Positions 58,091 to 64,000 of a DNA stretch of 64,000 bases are shown here, in pieces. Each line of letters starts with the position of its first letter. Position 1 is the stretch's first letter. A program made the translations under genes and the position numbers. Origin of the DNA: Pseudomonas sp. GGS8 (lineage in GTDB: Bacteria > Pseudomonadota > Gammaproteobacteria > Pseudomonadales > Pseudomonadaceae); NCBI RefSeq assembly GCF_024168645.1, contig NZ_JALJWF010000001.1, forward strand, positions 3,661,501 to 3,725,500. The letters are read 5' to 3'. The notes below the pieces were generated by a model. That model was not told the origin of the DNA. It saw nothing but the letters and a program-made list of their open reading frames with translations, and ran no database searches.

Positions 58091-58336
58091 TTAGTTTTTA
58101 GGAGCTTCCGGTGCGGCTTCTTTTGTCGCGGCTTCGTTCGATTCAGTCTGAGCTTTGGCAGCTTCAGCGTTTTCTTTTGCTGCCTCGTTCACTTTATCCT
58201 GAGCTTCGCTCATTTTTTCCTGAGCTTGCTCACTATGTTTGGCGGCATCTTGAGCTTTGTCCTCGGATTTTTTACCGCAAGCGGCGAGACCGAGGGAAGC
58301 GGTCAACATCAAGGCAATAGCTAAAGTCTTACGCAT
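58091..58336 (-). CDS. Small Ala/Glu/Lys-rich lipoprotein
   Basis: An 81-aa predicted lipoprotein: signal with lipobox LAAC (Cys20), then an alanine-, glutamate- and lysine-rich chain with heptad-like spacing (likely one long helix). AGGAG lies upstream of the ATG. Function unknown; it could be an Lpp-like envelope spacer. Confidence 0.8.
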   Translation of the reverse strand: MRKTLAIALMLTASLGLAACGKKSEDKAQDAAKHSEQAQEKMSEAQDKVNEAAKENAEAAKAQTESNEAATKEAAPEAPKN

Positions 58337-58492
58337 GGGGTGTTTCTCCTGGTGGAAAATATTTACTGGCCTTTCGAGCACAGCGACCAGGGTTAAGTTC
58401 CTCAAATCACTCAGATATATAAGTTTGTTTTGCCACGGAACTTTTGCTCATTAGCCTGCTACTTTGCCCGGACACTAGAAGAGATTTATCAA

Positions 58493-58969
58493 ATGGCCGA
58501 AAACCCCGTTTTTGAGCGTGCGACGCGATTCCTGTCGGCGTTGCGCCATTGTCAGGTGCTCGGCATGCGCCTTCACAGCGCCAGCAACGAAGGGCTGACG
58601 GTAATTCTTCCGTACAGCCGACAGATCGTCGGTAACCCGCAAACCGGGGTGATTCATGGCGGTGCGCTGACCTCGCTGATGGATACCGCCTGCGGCATGG
58701 CCACCCTCTGCGTGCTGTCTGAGTTCGAAGTCTGCCCGACGCTCGACTTGCGCATCGACTATATGCACGCCGCTGAGCCACACAAGGACGTGTATGGCTT
58801 CGCCCAATGCTACCGAGTGACCACGGACGTGATCTTCGCGCGCGGTTTTGCCTATCAGGACGACCCCGAACAGCCCATCGCCCATGTTGTGGGCACGTTC
58901 ATGCGCATGGGCAAAGGCGTCAAAGGCACCAAGGGCTTTGGCGGTGTCATTGCAGGAGATGCGAAATGA
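58493..58969 (+). CDS. PaaI-type thioesterase (hotdog fold), first of two
   Basis: A 158-aa hotdog-fold protein with the PaaI motif GNPQTGVIHGGALTSLMDTA at residues 47-66 (VIHGG and Asp64). Such enzymes hydrolyse acyl-CoA thioesters. The start at MAENPVFERA was chosen because the longer frame has no family match. Overlaps the second thioesterase gene by 4 bp (ATGA). Confidence 0.87.
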   Translation: MAENPVFERATRFLSALRHCQVLGMRLHSASNEGLTVILPYSRQIVGNPQTGVIHGGALTSLMDTACGMATLCVLSEFEVCPTLDLRIDYMHAAEPHKDVYGFAQCYRVTTDVIFARGFAYQDDPEQPIAHVVGTFMRMGKGVKGTKGFGGVIAGDAK

Positions 58970-59418
58970 CCGACACGTTCAAGAAGCAGCTCCAGCAGGC
59001 CCATGCGCAGGGGGACTACACCGCACTGCTGCAGCTGATTCCCTATGCCGAACTTATCGGCGTCGAATGTTCGCGGGTAGGAGATGAGCTGCTGTTTCGT
59101 CTGCCGGCCAACAAGGACAACATTGGTAACCCTTTACTGCCGGCGATTCATGGTGGGGTGATTGCCGGGTTCATGGAGCTCTCGGCGGCGCTGCACCTGT
59201 TGATTTTCACCGGCTCGCCCGGTGTGCCGAAGATTATCGACTTTTCCCTCGACTATCTGCGCGCGGGGCAGTTTCGCGATACCTGGGCCCGATGCCAGGT
59301 TTGCCGTCAGGGGCGGCGGGTGGCAAACGTGGCGATTGCCGCCTGGCAAAGCACTGAAGCCGAGCCTATTGCCACGGCTCGGGCTCACTTCAAAATCGAA
59401 GAGCCCTTGAAATCCTGA
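58966..59418 (+). CDS. PaaI-type thioesterase, second of two
   Basis: A 150-aa hotdog-fold protein divergent from its neighbour but with the same pattern GNPLLPAIHGGVIAGFMELS (residues 54-73); the acidic position is Glu71 rather than Asp. Translationally coupled to the preceding gene. The two may form a hetero-oligomer; substrates unknown. Confidence 0.86.
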   Translation: MTDTFKKQLQQAHAQGDYTALLQLIPYAELIGVECSRVGDELLFRLPANKDNIGNPLLPAIHGGVIAGFMELSAALHLLIFTGSPGVPKIIDFSLDYLRAGQFRDTWARCQVCRQGRRVANVAIAAWQSTEAEPIATARAHFKIEEPLKS

Positions 59419-59499
59419 TCTAAGCCCCCAACTTTGATGACAACCCGCCGCCGACCCTCTAGGTCGCGGCCACTGCCATCTGATTGGAGTTTGATGACC

Positions 59500-61404
59500 A
59501 TGAGTGTGGAAACTCAAAAGGAAACCCTGGGCTTCCAGACCGAGGTGAAGCAGCTGCTGCACCTCATGATCCATTCGCTGTATTCCAACAAGGAAATCTT
59601 CCTTCGCGAATTGATCTCGAACGCCTCTGACGCTGTCGATAAGTTACGTTTTGAAGCGCTGGCCAAGCCTGAATTGCTGGAAGGCGGCGCTGAGCTGAAA
59701 ATCCGTGTGAGCTTCGACAAAGACGCTAAAACCGTCACCCTCGAAGACAACGGCATTGGCATGAGCCGTGAAGATGCGGTCACTCACCTGGGCACCATCG
59801 CCAAGTCCGGTACCGCCGATTTCATGAAGCACCTGTCTGGCGATCAGAAGAAAGACTCGCACCTGATCGGTCAATTCGGTGTCGGTTTCTACTCGGCGTT
59901 CATCGTCGCCGATAAAGTTGACGTATTCAGCCGCCGTGCCGGCCTCGCTGCCAGCGAGGGTGTGCACTGGTCGTCCAAGGGCGAAGGCGAATTTGAAATC
60001 GCTACCGTCGAGAAAGCTGACCGCGGCACTCGCATCGTCCTGCACCTGAAGTCCGCTGAAGACGAATTCGCCGATGGCTGGCGTCTGCGCAACATCATCA
60101 AGAAGTATTCCGACCACATCGCTTTGCCGATCGAGTTGCCGAAAGAAGTGGCAGCTGCCGAGGGTGAAGAAAAGCCTGCCGTTGAATGGGAAACCGTCAA
60201 CCGCGCCAGCGCTCTGTGGACTCGCCCTCGCACTGAAGTAAAGGACGAGGAATACCAGGAATTCTACAAACACGTCGCTCACGATTTCGAGAATCCGCTG
60301 AGCTGGAGTCACAACAAGGTCGAAGGCAAGCTCGAGTACACCTCGCTGCTTTATGTGCCGACCCGTGCTCCGTTCGACCTGTACCAGCGTGAGGCGCCGA
60401 AAGGCCTGAAGCTGTACGTGCAGCGCGTGTTCGTCATGGATCAGGCCGAGTCGTTCCTGCCGCTGTATCTGCGCTTCATCAAAGGCGTGGTCGATTCCAA
60501 CGACCTGTCGCTGAACGTGTCGCGGGAAATCCTGCAGAAAGACCCGATCATCGACTCCATGAAGTCGGCGCTGACCAAGCGCGTTCTGGACATGCTGGAA
60601 AAACTGGCGAAGAACGAGCCTGAGCAATACAAAGGTTTCTGGAAGAACTTCGGTCAGGTCATGAAAGAAGGCCCGGCAGAAGATTTCGCCAACAAAGAAA
60701 AAATTGCTGGTCTGCTGCGTTTCGCGTCCACTCAGGGCGACGACGGCGAGCAGGTTGTGGGTCTGGCCGACTACCTGGCCCGTGCCAAGGAAGGTCAGGA
60801 CAAGATCTACTACCTGACCGGCGAAACCTACGCGCAAGTTAAAAACAGCCCGCACCTGGAAGTCTTCCGCAAGAAAGGCATCGAAGTGCTGCTGTTGACC
60901 GACCGTATCGATGAGTGGCTGATGAGCTACCTCAACGACTTCGACGGCAAGAGCTTTGTCGACGTGGCACGCGGTGACCTGGACCTCGGCAACCTGGATT
61001 CGGAAGAAGACAAGAAAGCCGCGGAAGAAGTCGCCAAGTCCAAAGAAGGCCTGGTTGAGCGTCTCAAGACCGCTTTGGGTGAATCCGTTGCTGAAGTGCG
61101 GGTTTCCCACCGTCTGACCGATTCCCCGGCGATTCTGGCCATCGGCGAGCAAGACCTGGGCCTGCAAATGCGTCAGATCCTGGAAGCCAGCGGTCAGAAG
61201 GTTCCGGATTCGAAACCGATTTTCGAATTCAACCCGGCTCACCCGCTGATCGAGAAACTCGACAACGAGCAGAGCGACGAGCGCTTCGGCGACCTGTCGC
61301 ACATTCTGTTCGATCAGGCGGCCCTGGCGGCCGGCGACAGCTTGAAAGACCCGGCCGCTTATGTGCGCCGTCTGAACAAGCTGCTGGTTGAACTGTCGGC
61401 TTAA
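59500..61404 (+). CDS. htpG: Chaperone HtpG (Hsp90)
   Basis: A 634-aa Hsp90 homologue. N-terminal GHKL ATPase: [37 protein letters not shown] and [11 protein letters not shown]. The middle and C-terminal dimerisation domains are complete. TTGGAG precedes two possible ATGs (59494, 59500); 59500 gives the usual MSVETQKET start. Confidence 0.97.
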   Translation: MSVETQKETLGFQTEVKQLLHLMIHSLYSNKEIFLRELISNASDAVDKLRFEALAKPELLEGGAELKIRVSFDKDAKTVTLEDNGIGMSREDAVTHLGTIAKSGTADFMKHLSGDQKKDSHLIGQFGVGFYSAFIVADKVDVFSRRAGLAASEGVHWSSKGEGEFEIATVEKADRGTRIVLHLKSAEDEFADGWRLRNIIKKYSDHIALPIELPKEVAAAEGEEKPAVEWETVNRASALWTRPRTEVKDEEYQEFYKHVAHDFENPLSWSHNKVEGKLEYTSLLYVPTRAPFDLYQREAPKGLKLYVQRVFVMDQAESFLPLYLRFIKGVVDSNDLSLNVSREILQKDPIIDSMKSALTKRVLDMLEKLAKNEPEQYKGFWKNFGQVMKEGPAEDFANKEKIAGLLRFASTQGDDGEQVVGLADYLARAKEGQDKIYYLTGETYAQVKNSPHLEVFRKKGIEVLLLTDRIDEWLMSYLNDFDGKSFVDVARGDLDLGNLDSEEDKKAAEEVAKSKEGLVERLKTALGESVAEVRVSHRLTDSPAILAIGEQDLGLQMRQILEASGQKVPDSKPIFEFNPAHPLIEKLDNEQSDERFGDLSHILFDQAALAAGDSLKDPAAYVRRLNKLLVELSA

Positions 61405-61415
61405 CCAAGTTGTAT

Positions 61416-61440
61416 AAAAACCCGCTTCGGCGGGTTTTTT
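61416..61440 (+). terminator. htpG terminator
   Basis: AAAAACCCGC, TTCG loop, GCGGGTTTTTT. Confidence 0.95.
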
Positions 61441-61471
61441 CATTCTGGTGCTTTTTTACTGGGAGTCAGTC

Positions 61472-62200
61472 ATGAGCCAAATCACTGTTCGATCCGTGGC
61501 CTATCAGATCGACGGCCAATCGTATGAAAGTCGTCTGGCCTTTGATGCCGACCATAAAGGCCCGCGTCCGGGGCTGTTGATGGCGCCGAACTGGATGGGC
61601 GTCAGCTTTGGCGCCGAGGAGATTGCCAAATCGATAGCATCCAAGGGTTATGTGGTACTGATCGCGGATCTGTATGGGCAATCGGTTCGTCCGCAGAACG
61701 GCGACGAGGCAGGCGCGGCGATGATGCCGTTGAAGAGTGATCGCGCCTTGCTGCGCAAGCGCATGCAGGCTGCCTTCGAACAGCTGCAAGGGCAGGGCGA
61801 GGCGGCGGTCGATACCTCGAAGCTGGCGACCTTTGGTTTCTGCTTCGGTGGTTGCTGCGCGCTGGAGTTGGCGCGTAGCGGTGCGCCGGTGAAAGCGGCG
61901 GTATCGTTCCACGGCACGCTGGATACGCCGAACGTGAACGATGCGAAAAGCATTAAGGGCTCGGTGCTGGTGCTGCATGGCGCTGCTGATCCGTTGGTGC
62001 CGAAAGAGCAGCTGCCGGTGTTCGAAGCTGAGATGAATGCCGCCGGTGTGGATTGGCAATTGCTCAGCTATGGCGGTGCGGTGCATTCGTTCACCGATCC
62101 GCATGCCAATGTACCGGGCAAGATGATGTATGACGCGAAGACGGCTGCTCGCGCGTTCACGTCGATGCATAACTTGCTGGATGAAGTGTTCAAGGGCTGA
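61472..62200 (+). CDS. Dienelactone hydrolase family protein
   Basis: A 242-aa alpha/beta hydrolase with the Cys nucleophile of the DLH family, Cys124 in GFCFGG. The likely acid is Asp in HGAADPLVP and the base His in GAVHSFTDPHA. GGGAG is upstream of the ATG at 61472. Natural substrate unknown. Confidence 0.88.
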   Translation: MSQITVRSVAYQIDGQSYESRLAFDADHKGPRPGLLMAPNWMGVSFGAEEIAKSIASKGYVVLIADLYGQSVRPQNGDEAGAAMMPLKSDRALLRKRMQAAFEQLQGQGEAAVDTSKLATFGFCFGGCCALELARSGAPVKAAVSFHGTLDTPNVNDAKSIKGSVLVLHGAADPLVPKEQLPVFEAEMNAAGVDWQLLSYGGAVHSFTDPHANVPGKMMYDAKTAARAFTSMHNLLDEVFKG

Positions 62201-62244
62201 TCTGTTTTCAGGTCCTGACTGGGTCGTTGCCTGACAGGGCCTAT

Positions 62245-62335
62245 ATCGCGGGCAAGCCCGCTCCCACAGGGAACTGCGCCGTATGCAATTTTTGCGAACG
62301 ACCCGGTCAACTGTGGGGGCGGGCTTGCCCGCGGT
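62245..62335. repeat. REPIN downstream of the dienelactone hydrolase gene
   Basis: GGGAGCGGGCTTGCCCGCG-type pair (second arm with GGGGGCGGGC and GCGGT). Shares spacer sequence with 55055-55145. Confidence 0.92.
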
Positions 62336-62360
62336 GACGGATTGACAGGCGACGCAGAAA

Positions 62361-63221
62361 TTACGGCAGTTCGATCCGCTCGCTTTCCCCCGGCACCGTC
62401 GGCCAATCCCCTGTCGCCCAGCGCCGACGTGCTTCATCAATCAATGCCGGATCACTGGCCACGAAGTTCCAGTTGATCCGTCGTGGCCCATCCAGTGGCG
62501 CTCCGCCAAACAGCACGGCATGGCAGTCACTTTCGGCGAACAGCGTCATCTCTTCCCCGGCCGGCAGCACCACTAGCGTATAGGGCTCCAGCAGTTCACC
62601 ATCAAGCTGCGCCTCACCGCTCAACACATACAGCGCCCGTTCTTCATGCTCGGTGGGAATCAGTAGCGTCGTCGCCGTTTGCAGGTTCAATTCGGCATAC
62701 AGCGTAGGAGAAAGCACCGGGACCGGCGATTCAAGGCAAAAGCCCTTCCCGGCGATCATTCGTATCTTCACGCCAAGGTTTTCGCTGACCGGCAGCGTGG
62801 CCGCCGGATGGTGGCTGTAGTATCCCGGGCCGTGCTCACGGTCCTTGGGCGAAGCCAGCCAGATCTGTAAGCCGTGCATCGTACCGCCACTGTTCTTCAA
62901 AGCTTCGGGCGTGCGTTCGACGTGGGCAATCGCACTGCCGGCGGTCATCCAGCTGACATCGCCAGCATTCACCACCTGATCGGAACCGAGGCTGTCCTTG
63001 TGCTGGATTTGCCCTTCGAACAGGTAGGTGAGGGTGGACAGACCGATGTGCGGATGCTGACGGATGTTCATGCCTTTGCCCGGTGGATAACGGGTTTCGA
63101 GCATGTGGTCGAAAAACACGAAAGGCCCGACGTTGCGGCATTTGGCTGATGGCAAAGGGCGAAGGATCGGCTGGCCTTCGACATCTTCGGCGCGGGGGCG
63201 GATCACGAGCGGAGTGTTCAT
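62361..63221 (-). CDS. Pirin family protein
   Basis: A 286-aa bicupin. Metal-binding His56 and His58 in IRQHPHIGLSTLTYLFEG with a third ligand in IQHKDSLG; the C-terminal cupin is degenerate. Pirins of this type include quercetin 2,3-dioxygenase-like and redox-linked proteins; a precise function cannot be given. Confidence 0.87.
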   Translation of the reverse strand: MNTPLVIRPRAEDVEGQPILRPLPSAKCRNVGPFVFFDHMLETRYPPGKGMNIRQHPHIGLSTLTYLFEGQIQHKDSLGSDQVVNAGDVSWMTAGSAIAHVERTPEALKNSGGTMHGLQIWLASPKDREHGPGYYSHHPAATLPVSENLGVKIRMIAGKGFCLESPVPVLSPTLYAELNLQTATTLLIPTEHEERALYVLSGEAQLDGELLEPYTLVVLPAGEEMTLFAESDCHAVLFGGAPLDGPRRINWNFVASDPALIDEARRRWATGDWPTVPGESERIELP

Positions 63222-63282
63222 GGTGCATTCCAGGCTGAGCGGGTGACGCAGGGAGCATAACCCGCTTGCTCAGCCGTTGCCG

Positions 63283-63699
63283 CTATTGGCTGAAGGCGCC
63301 TTCTGACAGATGAGTCTCGATGCTGACTTCGGAGGTGGTCATCAGCTTGTGTACCGGGCAGCGGTCGGCCACGCGGTGCAGTTCGTCGCGCTGGGCATCG
63401 GTGAGCACGCCCTTGAGCGTGAGTTTGACGTGCAGGACATATTTACCCTTCTGCTCTTCACTGTTGTCGCGCTTGACCTCGACCCCGACGCCGGTCAGTG
63501 GGATGTCCTTCTTCTTCGCATACATTTTCAGGGTCAGGGCTTTGCAGGCGCCGAGGGCTGCGTCGAAATAGTCATGGGGTTCAGGCGCCGTGCCTTCACC
63601 ACCGCTGGACTTGGGGGCATCGGCAAACAGTTCATGGTCATCGATCTGGACACTGTGACGAAAACCTTCGGCAGAGACGGTATTGACGGTAACAGTCAT
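63283..63699 (-). CDS. OsmC/Ohr family protein
   Basis: A 138-aa protein with the two redox cysteines of the OsmC family, Cys52 in LGACKALTL and Cys114 in ADRCPVHK. OsmC/Ohr proteins reduce organic hydroperoxides. The PHDYFDAALG stretch is typical. Possibly grouped with the pirin gene 61 bp downstream on the same strand. Confidence 0.88.
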   Translation of the reverse strand: MTVTVNTVSAEGFRHSVQIDDHELFADAPKSSGGEGTAPEPHDYFDAALGACKALTLKMYAKKKDIPLTGVGVEVKRDNSEEQKGKYVLHVKLTLKGVLTDAQRDELHRVADRCPVHKLMTTSEVSIETHLSEGAFSQ

Positions 63700-63898
63700 G
63701 GGGAAACCTCGCAGGCAACAGGAGAATTCATTCGGTCAGAAAAGACCCTGAAGTTATAGAGCATTCGTTCACGTTCACGTTCAACTTTCTGCCGGGCGAT
63801 TTGGCCTTGCCTCAATACCGCTAAGTTAAGACGCAGAACCTACAGGATTGCGCTGGGCCGTGCGCTGATCGCTCCCGGCCGGCGAAACGCCAGACGAA

Positions 63899-63925
63899 AA
63901 AAAGCCCCGCGTTTGCGGGGCTTTC
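63899..63925 (-). terminator. Terminator of the last (partial) gene
   Basis: AAAGCCCCGC, AAAC/GTTT loop, GCGGGGCTTT; read leftward it is followed by TTTTTTCG. Confidence 0.92.
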
Positions 63926-63938
63926 ATGTCGGCCCTAA

Positions 63939-64000
63939 TCAGCTGCCTTTAACCGTCTTGCCGTTGACCGTACCGTCGAGGAGCATGATGTTGTACTCCT
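63939..64000 (-). CDS. C-terminal end of an unidentified protein (continues beyond window)
   Basis: The leftward frame ends in EYNIMLLDGTVNGKTVKGS and a TGA at 63939-63941, followed by a terminator. Only about 19 residues are visible, too few to identify it. Confidence 0.6.
   Translation of the reverse strand, partial: EYNIMLLDGTVNGKTVKGS

Overview
The window is a stretch of chromosome from a Pseudomonas of the fluorescens group. The evidence is the gene order (the end of the mot-parA-cheW chemotaxis block beside ccmABCDEFGHI; gltA back to back with sdhCDAB-sucAB-lpd-sucCD; the gcl-hyi-glxR-ttuD-pyk block), the high-GC codon use, and the many REP/REPIN palindromes typical of this group. It is mostly ordinary core genome. 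No prophage, CRISPR array, rRNA or tRNA was seen.

Layout. 0-6.3 kb: the 3' end of motD, then ParA-like and ParP-like polar organisers of chemotaxis arrays, cheW, a DUF2802 gene, a small membrane-protein gene lying between two 26-bp direct repeats, and a leftward FliK-like/FlhB-C-like pair. 6.4-13.4 kb: a complete cytochrome c maturation (System I) operon. 13.4-22.9 kb: accessory genes, namely a lipoprotein, a PIN-toxin/HTH-antitoxin pair, an MFS exporter, a periplasmic protein, a frameshifted sulfate-binding protein gene, an ion channel with a zinc ribbon, a large autotransporter and a lipoprotein hydrolase. 22.9-31.1 kb: a urea transporter and the glyoxylate-to-pyruvate block (gcl, hyi, glxR, glycerate kinase, pyruvate kinase), with a divergent GlcG-like gene and paired TTGTATACAA operators. 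31.1-32.0 kb: a REP-associated tyrosine transposase (RAYT) between two almost identical REPINs. 32-41.4 kb: a TetR regulator, a DUF808 protein, MlaA with a hydrolase, a GH17 membrane glucosyltransferase, the BetX-like betaine-binding protein and yjcH-actP. 41.5-55 kb: the TCA-cycle cluster. 55-64 kb: brnQ/braB, DUF599 and MAPEG membrane proteins, a small lipoprotein, tandem thioesterases, htpG, a dienelactone hydrolase, a pirin, an OsmC-like protein and the end of one more gene.

How the genes work together. The ccm operon supplies the c-type cytochromes of the respiratory chain fed by SdhCDAB. gltA, sdh, suc and lpd form most of the oxidative TCA cycle and are read divergently from a 363-bp region with two good sigma70 promoters. 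The gcl block takes glyoxylate (from ureides or glycolate) through tartronate semialdehyde and glycerate to phosphoglycerate, with a matching pyruvate kinase and a urea channel nearby. ActP and BetX bring in acetate and betaine.

Most worth a second look: the direct-repeat-flanked cassette at 3394-4215, the RAYT with its twin REPINs and several REP families, the G insertion that breaks sbp, the three-hairpin gap between lpd and sucC, the GC-rich repeat at about 41.5-41.8 kb, and the PIN/HTH module. I found no convincing wholly new multi-gene system.
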